Below, one piece after another: positions 26,627 through 35,456 of a stretch of 64,000 bases of DNA. The translations under genes were made by a program, and so were the position numbers. The notes under the pieces are model-generated. The model did no database searches. It had not been told where the DNA came from and saw only the letters and a program-made list of their open reading frames with translations. This DNA comes from Streptosporangium album (GTDB lineage Bacteria > Actinomycetota > Actinomycetes > Streptosporangiales > Streptosporangiaceae), in NCBI RefSeq assembly GCF_014203795.1, contig NZ_JACHJU010000001.1:2542001-2606000 (forward strand), in the 5' to 3' direction. How positions within the stretch are numbered: position 1 is the stretch's first letter; each line of letters starts with the position of its first letter.

Positions 26627-27090
26627 TTCTCCGCACGGCGACACGGGACGACCTGGACGGCATCGTCGAGGTCTTCCTCGCCTGCTGGCACGAGAGCTAC
26701 GCGGGAGTCCTGCCCGAGCGGCTGGTGGCCGCCATGTCGCCCGAGCGGGCCCGCGCGCTCTGGGCGGACGCGCTGGAGCGGAGCCAGGTCATCGTGGCCG
26801 AAGACGACGGTTCCGTGCGCGGCGTGACGCGGTTCGGTGACGACACCGTGCACTCGCTCTACGTGCATCCGCACGCCCAGGGCGGCGGTCTGGGCGCCCG
26901 GCTGCTCGGAGCCGCGGAGTCCGCGCTGTCATCGACCGGCGCCACCAGGGCCTTCCTGTGGGTGTTCCGCGACAACCTGCCGTCGATCGGGTTCTACCGC
27001 CGCCAGGGCTGGACGCCCGACGGGACCAGCCGCACCACACCCGAGTTCGGCGAGCCCGAGCTGCGCCTGGCGAAGGTGCCGGCCCGATGA
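26623..27090 (+). CDS. GNAT N-acetyltransferase
   Basis: The 155-residue protein has the GNAT fold: MILRTATRDDLDGIVEVFLA, VHSLYVHPHAQGGGLGARLL (acetyl-CoA loop QGGGLG) and NLPSIGFYRRQGW. It overlaps the anmK stop by 4 bp. Its acceptor is unknown. By context an amino sugar or peptide amine released during wall recycling is plausible, but nothing in the sequence fixes this. Confidence 0.85.
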   Translation: MILRTATRDDLDGIVEVFLACWHESYAGVLPERLVAAMSPERARALWADALERSQVIVAEDDGSVRGVTRFGDDTVHSLYVHPHAQGGGLGARLLGAAESALSSTGATRAFLWVFRDNLPSIGFYRRQGWTPDGTSRTTPEFGEPELRLAKVPAR

Positions 27091-27137
27091 CCGAGCACGT
27101 CATGGTGGACCGCGCCGACCTGGAGGTGCCCATATGA
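27087..27137 (+). CDS. 16-codon relay open reading frame
   Basis: ATG at 27087 overlaps the GNAT stop (ATGA). The frame reads MTEHVMVDRADLEVPI and stops at a TGA that overlaps the next gene's ATG (ATATGA). It therefore links two larger genes by coupling at both ends. The next gene also has its own GGAGG (about 27122-27126) inside it. It may be only a translational bridge and not a functional peptide. Confidence 0.4.
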   Translation: MTEHVMVDRADLEVPI

Positions 27138-28168
27138 ACTCGCCCGCGGGCCTCGTCATGGCCGCGCGCACTCCATGGTTCGAACTGACCGAGTGCACCG
27201 GCCATCGCACCGTGCGCTGGGAGGACGGCGTACGCGTCGGCGAGGCGCCGATGACGATCGACACGCACCACGACCTCGCCTCGATCACAAAGATCATCGC
27301 CACCACGACGGCGCTCATCCGCCTCGTCTCCGACCGCCTCGTCGAGCTGGACGCGCCGGTGCGCGGGTATCTGCCGGACTGCCCCGACGGCATCACCGTG
27401 CGCGATCTGCTCCTGCACAGGGGCGGGCTGTGGGAGTGGTACCCGCTCTACATCCAGCGGGAGATGCCGCCGCCGCGCTACCGCCCCGGCCGGGAACGGC
27501 ACTATTCCGATCTCGGGTTCATCCTGCTCGGGCGGATCGTCGCGGCCGCCACGGGACTGAGCCTCGACCGGGCCGTGTCCGAGCTGGTGACCGAGCCGCT
27601 CGGACTCCGCTCGACCAGGTACGCCCGCCCCGCCGGCTCACAGGTGGCCATGAGCGCGCGAGACGACCGGGTCGAAATGGACATGCTGGACTCGCAACGG
27701 CCCTACCCCGTCCCCCATCGCAGCGCCGACTTCACCGGCTGGCGCCACGGACCCGTGATCGGGCAGGTCGCCGACGGCAACGCCCACCACGCCTTCGGCG
27801 GCGTATCCGGACACGCGGGGCTCTTCTCGACGGTCCCCGACCTGCTGCGCTACTGCACCGCGCTGTCCCGCTACCGCGAGTATGACGGGCTGTGGCGGCC
27901 CGACGTCGCGCAGGAGTTCTTCTCGCCGGGCCCCGACGCCCAGCAGGCACTCGGTTTCCGCAGGTACGAGCTTCAGATCCGGGACGAGACCGTCACCGTG
28001 CTCGGCCACCCGGGCTATGTGGGCTGCGCCGTCGGTTTCGTGCCCGACCGCGACATCGCCCTGGTCATGGCCAGCAACCGGCTGCTGGTCGAGGGGACAC
28101 CCGTGCCCACGGACGCTCTCTGGCACGACCTGCTGAAGGCCACCGCACAACGATCGAGGACGATATGA
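27134..28168 (+). CDS. Beta-lactamase-fold serine hydrolase
   Basis: The 344-residue protein belongs to the class C beta-lactamase/DD-peptidase-like family. The SxxK motif is in DLASITKIIATT (Ser and Lys), the YxN-like motif appears as HYSDLGFILLG, and the third motif is near VLGHPGYVGCAVG (HxG). No signal peptide is seen, so it acts in the cytoplasm, unlike classical lactamases. In this operon it may trim muropeptides (esterase or D-aminopeptidase-like). GGAGG lies seven bases before the ATG. Confidence 0.85.
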   Translation: MNSPAGLVMAARTPWFELTECTGHRTVRWEDGVRVGEAPMTIDTHHDLASITKIIATTTALIRLVSDRLVELDAPVRGYLPDCPDGITVRDLLLHRGGLWEWYPLYIQREMPPPRYRPGRERHYSDLGFILLGRIVAAATGLSLDRAVSELVTEPLGLRSTRYARPAGSQVAMSARDDRVEMDMLDSQRPYPVPHRSADFTGWRHGPVIGQVADGNAHHAFGGVSGHAGLFSTVPDLLRYCTALSRYREYDGLWRPDVAQEFFSPGPDAQQALGFRRYELQIRDETVTVLGHPGYVGCAVGFVPDRDIALVMASNRLLVEGTPVPTDALWHDLLKATAQRSRTI

Positions 28169-29793
28169 CGAGCCGCACCCCGCTCCTGGCCATCCGTGAC
28201 CTGTCGGTCGCCTTCCGCACGGGCAAGCAGGATGTCACCGTCGTGAAGAACGTCTCGATGGAGATCATGCCCGGCCAGACCGTCGCGGTCGTCGGCGAGT
28301 CGGGGTCGGGCAAGTCCACCACGGCGGCCGCGGTCAACCGCCTCCTCCCCGACAATGGCCGCATCACCGGCGGGCAGGTGCTCTTCGAGGGGCGCGACCT
28401 GGCCAAGGCGAGCGAGCGCGAGATGACCGCGATCCGCGGGGCGGGGATCGGGCTCGTCCCCCAGGATCCGATGTCCAACCTCAACCCGCTCATGCGCGTC
28501 GGGGACCAGATCGCCGAGGCTCTCGAGGTGCACGGCGTCGCCTCGGGCAAGGCGGCCCGCGCCCGCGTGGTCGGACTCCTGGACATGGTCGGCATCCCCG
28601 ATCCGGCACAGCGGATCGACCAGTACCCGCACGAGTTCTCCGGCGGCATGCGCCAGCGCGCGCTCATCGCCATCGGCCTGGCCTGCCGGCCGAAGCTGCT
28701 CATCGCCGACGAGCCGACCTCCGCGCTCGACGTGACCGTTCAGCGGCGCATCCTCGACCAGCTCGAGGAGCTCACCGCGGACATGGGCACGGCCGTCTTC
28801 CTCATCACGCACGACCTCGCCCTGGCCGCCGAGCGCGCCGACGTCGTGGCCGTCATGTACCAGGGCGAGCTCGTCGAGGTGGGCGCGGCGGCCGAGATCC
28901 TGGCCGACCCCGGCCACGAGTACACCCGGCGCCTGCTGCGCGCCGTGCCCAGCCTGTCGTCGGTGCGGATGGTCGAACCCCCGCAGAAGGACGGGGGCCC
29001 CGTTGAGACCGAGGACCTCGTGGAGATCGAGGACCTGCACAAGGTCTTCCCGATCCGGGGCAGCGCGGCGGAGTTCACCGCGGTCGACGCGGTCACCTTC
29101 GGCATTCCCCGCGGCCGTACCGTGTCCATCGTCGGGGAGTCGGGGTCGGGCAAGTCGACGACCGCGAACCTGCTGCTCGGCCTCGACGACGTCACCTCGG
29201 GGCGGATCCGCTTCGACGGCACCGAGGTGACCTCGCTCGGCCGGCGCGAGCTGTTCGCGTTCCGCCGGCGCGTGCAGCCGGTCTTCCAGAACCCCTACGC
29301 CTCGCTCGACCCCCGCTACACCGTGGAGAAGTCGATCGCCGAACCGCTGCGCGTGCACCGCGTCGGCACCGCGGCGAGCCGCAGGCGGACCGCGGCCGAA
29401 CTGCTCGACCAGGTCTCGCTGCCCTCGTCGGTGGCCCAGCGGCTGCCGCACGAGCTGTCCGGCGGCCAGCGCCAGCGGGTCGCCATCGCCAGGGCGCTGG
29501 CGCTCTCACCCGAACTCGTCGTGCTCGACGAGGCCGTCTCGGCCCTCGACGTGCTCGTCCAGGCGCAGATCCTTGAGCTGCTCGCCGAACTGCAGCGGGA
29601 GCTCGAACTCAGCTACCTGTTCATCAGCCACGACCTCGCGGTGGTCCGCATGATCTCGCACTCCGTCCATGTGATGCAGCGTGGGCGGATCGTGGAGAGC
29701 GGGACCGCGAGCGAGATCTTCGAGCGCCCCACGGCCGACTACACCCGCGAGCTGCTGGCCGCGATCCCGGGGACCCGGTCCCGGCAGGCCTGA
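28165..29793 (+). CDS. Fused dipeptide-type ABC ATPase (DppD-DppF)
   Basis: The 542-residue protein contains two full ATPase domains. The first has VVGESGSGKSTTAAAVNRLL, an FSGGMRQRALIAIGLA signature and [16 protein letters not shown]. The second, from about residue 290, has [36 protein letters not shown] and LVVLDEAVSALDVLVQ. In the second Walker B region the usual DEPTSALD is DEAVSALD. A fused pair serves one DppBC permease heterodimer. The start overlaps the preceding stop by 4 bp, and a hairpin follows the stop. Confidence 0.92.
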   Translation: MTSRTPLLAIRDLSVAFRTGKQDVTVVKNVSMEIMPGQTVAVVGESGSGKSTTAAAVNRLLPDNGRITGGQVLFEGRDLAKASEREMTAIRGAGIGLVPQDPMSNLNPLMRVGDQIAEALEVHGVASGKAARARVVGLLDMVGIPDPAQRIDQYPHEFSGGMRQRALIAIGLACRPKLLIADEPTSALDVTVQRRILDQLEELTADMGTAVFLITHDLALAAERADVVAVMYQGELVEVGAAAEILADPGHEYTRRLLRAVPSLSSVRMVEPPQKDGGPVETEDLVEIEDLHKVFPIRGSAAEFTAVDAVTFGIPRGRTVSIVGESGSGKSTTANLLLGLDDVTSGRIRFDGTEVTSLGRRELFAFRRRVQPVFQNPYASLDPRYTVEKSIAEPLRVHRVGTAASRRRTAAELLDQVSLPSSVAQRLPHELSGGQRQRVAIARALALSPELVVLDEAVSALDVLVQAQILELLAELQRELELSYLFISHDLAVVRMISHSVHVMQRGRIVESGTASEIFERPTADYTRELLAAIPGTRSRQA

Positions 29794-29819
29794 GTCCCGT
29801 GTCCCCTCTGTCCACGACG

Positions 29820-29848
29820 GCGGGCAGGAGGCGAGGTCTCCTGCCCGC
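29820..29848 (+). terminator. Hairpin after the cell-wall recycling operon
   Basis: GCGGGCAGGAG and CTCCTGCCCGC form an 11-bp stem with a 7-base loop, 27 bp beyond the last stop codon. There is no T-tract, which is common for actinobacterial terminators. The insertion-sequence array begins 18 bp further on. Confidence 0.7.
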
Positions 29849-30064
29849 GGACGTGCCGGCGGGGCGCTAGTGGCCCGTCTCTGAACGTTGGGGGGGGTAC
29901 TGATTAAGAAGGTCTGAGGTTACGGCGGTTCGAGACTCAAACCGGTCTCGGCGATGAACGCATTGAGCAGGTCGGGCTGGTACTGCAGGCGCTTGAGGTG
30001 GCTTTTCAGCAATACGGCGAGTGCGTCGACGCCGTGGATGGCGAGGTTGTAGATCTTGCTGTGG

Positions 30065-30287
30065 GTTCTCATTTGATCTGGCGAGGGCGACCTCGCCGAC
30101 CTGGGGCTCGCCAGTTGCGCGACAGGCCGAGGCGGTCGGTGCTTCTCATTCGATGTGGCGGATTCCCGGAAGGCGCATCGTCCGAAGGGCTATGACCGTG
30201 ACTGGCACGGTCCCTGGGCCGATGCTCGCCACATTAGGTGAGAACCAACGCCGCTTCGCCACCGGCTCCGCCAGATCACTTGAGAAC
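30065..30287. mobile_element. MITE-like block with two nested inverted repeats
   Basis: The outer repeat is GTTCTCATTTGATCTGGCG (30065-30083) and its inverted partner at 30269-30287, with two mismatches. An inner pair with a related sequence lies at 30142-30160 and 30227-30245. No coding sequence is present. The block sits within the IS630 type a transposase gene. Confidence 0.7.
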
Positions 30288-30708
30288 TCGCCACTTCGGC
30301 TGCGACCTCACACTTGCCCTTGAGATTGGCCCAGACCCCTTCGGTGGGATTGAGTTCAGGGGCGTACGGCGGCAGCCGGTAAACCAGCAGCCAGTCGGCA
30401 CGCGCGGCGATCCAGGCCTGCATCGGGGCGCTGACGTGCGCCGGGAGATTGTCCCAGACGACCATGATCGGGCCGCGGAGTTGCTGATGGGCGTCGGTGA
30501 GCAGAGCGGCGAAGTCGGCCGAGCCGAAGCCCTTCGGCTCGTGCTTGCGGCCGTGGTAGACGGTCGTCCGGTAGATCAATCTGGTTCGCTCGCCCGGCTT
30601 GACGCACAACAGCCCAGCGATCGAGACCCGGCCCGTTCCCCGCCCGGGCGCGGCCACGATCGGGGTCTGGCCGCGCCGGGCCCAGGTGCGGCCCTTGGGC
30701 GGCCTCAG

Positions 30709-32349
30709 CTTGTTCTTTAACCTCCGAGATCGCGTTTGGCAGCTAGGGACTTCGGTCGCTTGTTGACTTTCCCCAGGTCGTAGCGGGGAGCGCGGCGCTG
30801 GTTGTGGGAGCCGGGCGGACGTCCGGGGCCGGGCTTGCCGGGTTTGGGTGCACGGGCCGGACATGACGTTGCCGGGCGGATGTTCCGAAACCCTCGCCGT
30901 ACCCGGGCCGGGGTCAGCCGCCCGGGCAGGGCGGGTCTCTCCCACGGGCGGCGCAGATCCTCCACCAGATGCCGGGCCAGGCGCAGCTGGGTGTAGGCGG
31001 CGATGATCAGCCAGGTCCAGCGGTCGGCCGCCTCAGGGCTGCGGATCTTCGGCGCGGTCCAGCCCAGGGTCTGCTTCCAGAGCCGGAACGTATGCTCCAG
31101 GTCGAACCTGCGGAGGAACGCCTGCCACAACAGGTCGATCCGGGCGGCCGACAGGCTCAGGGCTGAGGACCACAGCCAGACCGGCCGGGGATGGGCGTCG
31201 CCTGGCAGCCGTTCCACGGTCAGCCGGATGAGCGTGCCCTCGATGATCGGCAGCTCGCCGTCGTGGTCGATCCAGGCGGCCCGGCGGGTGAGCTGATGAT
31301 GCAGCCGATCCCATGCGGTCGCGATCGCTGTGCCGTAGCGCGTCGTCTGGGTCGAGGTGGCCTGGTCAGGGCTGTGCCAGGTCGCCGGGTCGGCGAAGCG
31401 GAACGCGCCGCCATGCTTGGGCGGGCGGCCCCGGCGGGGCTGGCCAGGCAATGCTCACGGCGCGACGGCGCCGGACGGCGCAGCACCCGGTCTGAGCGGA
31501 GCCTGCCGAGCACCTCCACCGGTAGATCGGCTAGCAGGAAGGCCAGGCGGGGCAGATCGTAGCCGGCGTCGAACACCAGCAGGATGTCCGGATCACCCGG
31601 CCGCCACTGCCCCGCCTCGATCAGCCGGATGAGCAGGGCGCGGACCTGAGCGGCGGTCACGGCCGCCACATCGGCCTCGGCCTCCAGCCGCAGCGCATCC
31701 AGCACCTGAGTCCAGGAGGTCCGCCCCGTCTCCAGCGCGGCGATCACCGAGTACGGCCAGCCCGGGATCATCAGATGCTGATCCTTGCTGCGGCCGTAGG
31801 TATGGCAGAACGAACGGTCTGGGCTGGTGGCCGCATCCGGGCGCAGCCACGGGGACACATCCACCGCCGGCACCAGGCGTCCGCCCGCCGCCCTGGGCAG
31901 CGGCAGACCGGCCAGCGCCCGCCGGAACCTGCTGATCTCGATGCGGCCCTGGTTCAGCCCGCCGTACAAGGCGCCATGCCCGCGCCGGTGCTCGGGTGCC
32001 AGCGCCAGGTCCACCAGCGTCGTGACCGGCCCGGCGGTGCACAAGAGCGCTTCGGTTAGCTCGAACAGCTCATCGGCCCGAGCGGTCAGGCAGGCGTAGA
32101 ATTCGCTGCGGAAGCCCGACAACTCCGCCAGCGCTTCGGTACGGAGATCTTTCTGGTGCGCGTCTGGGCTGCATACCGCAGCGCGTGTCAGCATGGACCT
32201 CACGGCCACCGCCTTCATCTTGATGTCTTGGTAACTCGACGATGAGGCGGTGGCCACTTTCACGTCCAGCATCCGAGCCGTTACAGCCCGATATGTCGTC
32301 TGACATGGCTTAACGCAGTAAATGCGCAGTTCAGAGGTTAAACAACAAG
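30709..32349 (-). mobile_element. NF041680-type (IS701-like) element with 5-bp target duplication
   Basis: Inverted ends CTTGTT (30709) and AACAAG (ending 32349), continuing as related TTTAACCTC tracts, bound 1641 bp. The exact 5-bp duplication CTCAG (30704-30708 and 32350-32354) shows where it entered the IS630 type a transposase gene. Confidence 0.8.
30717..32272 (-). pseudogene. NF041680-like transposase in two frames
   Basis: The first frame (32272 to about 31450) reads ELSGFRSEFYACLTARADEL, GRLVPAVDVSPWLRPDAATS and ILLVFDAGYDLPRLAFLLAD. The second (31451-30717) continues PGQPRRGRPPKHGGAFRFAD, FDLEHTFRLWKQTLGW and IIAAYTQLRLARHL. Conserved Asp residues of a DDE transposase are visible. 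The break near 31450 is a single-base shift in a short sequence without a strong slippery motif, so it is probably a mutation, though programmed frameshifting is not excluded. Family naming is by resemblance. Confidence 0.65.
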
Positions 32350-33033
32350 CTCAGGCTCTGGCCCGATTCGTCGCAGAAGACGATCCAGGCGCCCCAGGCC
32401 GCCGCGGTCCTTTTAACGCCGACCACCGCCAACCTCTCCACGCGGTGATCTGCTCCTCATCGCGCTCGGCGGCCCGATGCACCGGCACCTGCGGCGACCA
32501 CCCTTGCCCGCGCAGCAGATAGGCCACCCCGCGCGCCGTGTACGACACCCGAAACAGCCTCTTGATCACAACGACGATGCGGGGCAGCGTCCAGCGCTGA
32601 TCGCTCCAGCCGTACGCGGCCGGGCCCCGCTCCAACTCCCACACCAGCCGATCAAGCTGATCAGCAGACAGCCGGCACACGTTGCCGCCAGGACCCTTGG
32701 ACGCCAGCGCGGCCTTGCCGCCGACCTCCCAGGTCCGACGCCACGCACACGCCGACTTACGAGTGACGCTCAACTCCCGCGCCACCTGCGGTGCGCTCAT
32801 CCCCCCGGCGAACATGTCCGCCGCCACGAAACGAAGCCGCTCCCGTTCAACACGGGCCCGCATCGACAGGCCCCCGCGATCCGAATACCTCATATTCCAG
32901 GTCTACAACCCACACGAACACGCCGCTCAACCGGCCACCCAGGCTCGCTTAACCTCAGACCTTCTTGATCAGTAATTGGCATCGGCGGGTGAGGCCCGTC
33001 AGGCTGTCTCCAGGACTCTTGCTGGAGGTGGTT

Positions 33034-34131
33034 GTGGCGCGTCGACCGGAAGTATTCGTCCGGCCGTTGTCGATGGAGGAAGGCCGCAAACTGCAGCGGA
33101 TCACCCGGACTGCCAAGGACCCGGTGAAACTGCGGCGGGCGATCGTGGTGATGATGTCCGGCCAGGGCCAACCGGTGCCGGACATCACCTCGTTGATGCA
33201 GGCCGGCGACGACTACGTGCGTGAGGTGATCCACGCGTTCAACGAGCGGGGGTTCGATGCGCTGGACCCAAAATGGAGCGGAGGCCGTCCACCGACGATC
33301 AGCAGCCAGGTGCGTGAGCGCATCTGCTTGATCGCCAAGACGGTCCCCGCCGAGTGGGGCATCACCGGGCACTCGACCTGGAGCCTGAAGACGCTGGCCG
33401 AGCATCTCATCGCCCGAGGGGTGGTGGCCTCCATCAGCCGCGAGCACCTGCGCAGGATCTTGCGTAAGGCCGGGGTGAGCTGGCAGAGCACCACCACCTG
33501 GAAGGCCTCCACCGACCCGCACTTCATCGCCAAGATGCAGCGCGTCCTGGAGCTGTACGACACCCCGCCCGCCGATGGGCGGGTGATCTGCGTTGATGAG
33601 TTCGGGCCGCTGAACCTGATGCCGCGTAAGGGCAAACGCTGGCGACCCGAGAGGTCACCGGCCCGGCTGCGGGCCACCTACAACCGCTATGACGGGGTGA
33701 TGCACATGCTCGCCGGCCTGGATCTGGCCACCGGCCAGCTGTTCTACCGGATCCGCAAACGCAAACGGTGGCGGGAGTTTTTGTCCTTCCTCAAGAGCTT
33801 GCGAGCTCGCTGGCCCGGCGAAACCCTATACGTGATCGCCGATAACTACTCGCCGCACAAACATCGCGAGGTCCGCACCTGGGCGGCCGACAACGATGTC
33901 GAGCTGGTGTTCTTGCCGACCTACGGCTCATGGCTGAACTGGATCGAATCCGAGTTCGCCGCCTTGCGCTACTACGCCCTGGGCGGCACCGACCATCGCA
34001 GCCACGCCGAGCAGAACGCCGCCATCGCCGGCTACATCCGATGGCGCAACAAACGCGCCCGCCCCAAGACCAGCTTCGCCGCCAGTTCACCCATCCGAAG
34101 CTGGACCAGTTATCCGGCCAGGGCTGCGTGA
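33034..34131 (+). CDS. IS630-family transposase (type b)
   Basis: The 365-residue protein has N-terminal helix-turn-helix repeats (IVVMMSGQGQPVPDITSLMQ) and a DDE_3 core with Asp in VICVDEFGPLNL, Asp in LYVIADNYSPHKH and Glu in GSWLNWIESEF. All three catalytic residues are present and the C-terminus is complete, so the enzyme may be active. A GTG at 33034 with GGAGG five bases upstream was chosen. Its promoter or leader was split from it by the 3-kb IS630 type a insertion, which may silence it or drive it from new sequence. Confidence 0.85.
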   Translation: MARRPEVFVRPLSMEEGRKLQRITRTAKDPVKLRRAIVVMMSGQGQPVPDITSLMQAGDDYVREVIHAFNERGFDALDPKWSGGRPPTISSQVRERICLIAKTVPAEWGITGHSTWSLKTLAEHLIARGVVASISREHLRRILRKAGVSWQSTTTWKASTDPHFIAKMQRVLELYDTPPADGRVICVDEFGPLNLMPRKGKRWRPERSPARLRATYNRYDGVMHMLAGLDLATGQLFYRIRKRKRWREFLSFLKSLRARWPGETLYVIADNYSPHKHREVRTWAADNDVELVFLPTYGSWLNWIESEFAALRYYALGGTDHRSHAEQNAAIAGYIRWRNKRARPKTSFAASSPIRSWTSYPARAA

Positions 34132-34289
34132 CGGGCCACTAGCAGCTCAACGTTGGCGACGCCCCTGATCACGTCCAACACCGACAGGCGCGGCGACGTG
34201 CGCGACGGCGACGACCGGATCCTGCGGCACAGGTCCGGCCTGTCTGACCGGTGCTTCCCGGCGGACGCTGCCTGACCGCGATTGATCCT

Positions 34290-35402
34290 ATGGTCGCGCT
34301 CATGACACAGAACACATCCGTCGTCCCATTCCGTATCAACGTCGCGCAGGCCGAACTCGACGCCCTGCGGGACCGTCTGGCCCAGACGCGCTGGCCCGGC
34401 GAACTGCCCGGTGTCGGCTGGAGCCGGGGCACGCCGGTGGCCCACGCCAGGGAGCTGGTCGAGCACTGGCTCACGGGCTTCGACTGGCGGGCGCAGGAAC
34501 GCAGGCTGAACGAGCTGCCGCAGTTCACGACCGTCATCGACGGACAGACCATCCACTTCGCGCACATCCGTTCGGATGATCAAGGTGCGCTGCCGTTGCT
34601 GCTCCTGCACGGCTGGCCCGGCTCGTTTGTCGAGTTCCTCGACGTGATCGAACCGTTGACCAAGGAGTTCCATCTGGTGATCCCCTCGCTCCCCGGGTTT
34701 GCGTTCTCGACGCCGCTGGCCGAGCCCGGCTGGACGGCCGCCCGCATGGCCGGGGCGTTCGTCGAACTCATGGCCGTGCTCGGTTATGAGAGGTACGGGA
34801 TTCAGGGCGGCGACACCGGCGCGTTCGTCGCTCCGGAGATGGGCCACCTCGCCCCCGAGCGCGTCGTCGGCATCCACCTCAACGGCGTCCTGTCATTCCC
34901 GGCGGGAATTGAGGGAGAGGACGCGCAGCTGTCCGAGGCGGAGCGGCAGCGCTCGGCGGAGCTGGAGGAGGCCACCGCCGGCTACGTCCCCATCCAGTCG
35001 CGATCGCCGCAGACGCTCGCGTTCGGCCTGACCGACTCGCCGGTCGGACAGCTGGCGTGGATCGCCGAGATCTTCCACCGGTGGGCGGGCACTTCCATCG
35101 ACCGTGACCGGTTCCTGACCAATGTCAGCGTCTACTGGCTGACGGGCACCGCGGGTTCCTCGGCCCAGATCTACTACGAGCAGGTGAACGACCCGATGGC
35201 ATGGGTGCCCAAGCCGCGCGGCACCGTGCCCACGGGCGTGCTGCTCGCCGGGTCGCACGAGTACGGCATCCGGCCCTACGCGGAGCGCGACCACACCATC
35301 GTGCACTGGTCGCAGAAGGACAACGGCGGGCATTTCTTCGCCATGGAGGAGCCCGAGGTGTTCGCCGAGGACGTGCGGCGGTTCTTCGAGAACCTCATGT
35401 GA
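34290..35402 (+). CDS. Epoxide hydrolase (EHN plus alpha/beta hydrolase)
   Basis: The product of about 370 residues begins with an epoxide-hydrolase N-terminal domain ([40 protein letters not shown]). The alpha/beta-hydrolase core has [13 protein letters not shown] (oxyanion HGWP) and [14 protein letters not shown], where Asp is the nucleophile. The C-terminal histidine is in [13 protein letters not shown]. This is the full microsomal-type epoxide hydrolase layout. ATG codons at 34290 and 34302 are both possible. It is one of three non-IS genes inside the array and may form an operon with the regulator downstream. Confidence 0.85.
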   Translation: MVALMTQNTSVVPFRINVAQAELDALRDRLAQTRWPGELPGVGWSRGTPVAHARELVEHWLTGFDWRAQERRLNELPQFTTVIDGQTIHFAHIRSDDQGALPLLLLHGWPGSFVEFLDVIEPLTKEFHLVIPSLPGFAFSTPLAEPGWTAARMAGAFVELMAVLGYERYGIQGGDTGAFVAPEMGHLAPERVVGIHLNGVLSFPAGIEGEDAQLSEAERQRSAELEEATAGYVPIQSRSPQTLAFGLTDSPVGQLAWIAEIFHRWAGTSIDRDRFLTNVSVYWLTGTAGSSAQIYYEQVNDPMAWVPKPRGTVPTGVLLAGSHEYGIRPYAERDHTIVHWSQKDNGGHFFAMEEPEVFAEDVRRFFENLM

Positions 35403-35456
35403 GGTCGACGGCATTCGCGGTCATTTCCTGACCGCGATCGGTGCCACCATCGTCGG

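Larger units (their letters stand above)
29920..32893 (-). pseudogene. IS630 transposase (type a), split in three and frameshifted
   Basis: The N-terminal piece (32893 to about 32350) reads MRYSDRGGLSMRARVERERL with helix-turn-helix motifs and ends WIVFCDESGQSL after a frameshift near 32435. The middle piece (30708 to about 30288) reads RPPKGRTWARRGQTPIV and VVWDNLPAHVSAPMQAW to LNPTEGVWANLKG, the DDE core. The tail (30064 to 29920) reads HSKIYNLAIHGVDALAVLLK then SHLKRLQYQPDLLNAFIAET. Removing the two insertions restores a normal IS630 transposase order. It cannot be functional as it stands. Confidence 0.8.
29900..32972 (-). mobile_element. IS630-family element, type a, itself interrupted twice
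   Basis: Ends CTGATTAAGAAGGTCTGAGG (29900) and the matching inverted repeat ending at 32972 agree over 23 bp with one mismatch. TA is duplicated at 29898-29899 and 32973-32974. It lies inside the leader of the type b IS630. A NF041680/IS701-like element (30709-32349) and a MITE-like block (30065-30287) interrupt it in turn. Confidence 0.85.
29870..34139 (+). mobile_element. IS630-family element, type b, interrupted by another IS
   Basis: Ends GTGGCCCGTC (29870) and GACGGGCCAC (ending 34139) are inverted repeats flanked by TA inside CTAG. The left leader is split at 29898 by a second IS630-type element (29900-32972) that duplicated TA. Without the insert the element is about 1.2 kb, normal for IS630. 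A truncated inverted copy of its left end lies at 37557-37658. Confidence 0.85.

Noticed and set aside
25220..26644. 474-codon minus-strand frame over anmK
   Set aside because: AnmK motifs on the plus strand are clear; the minus frame is low-complexity.
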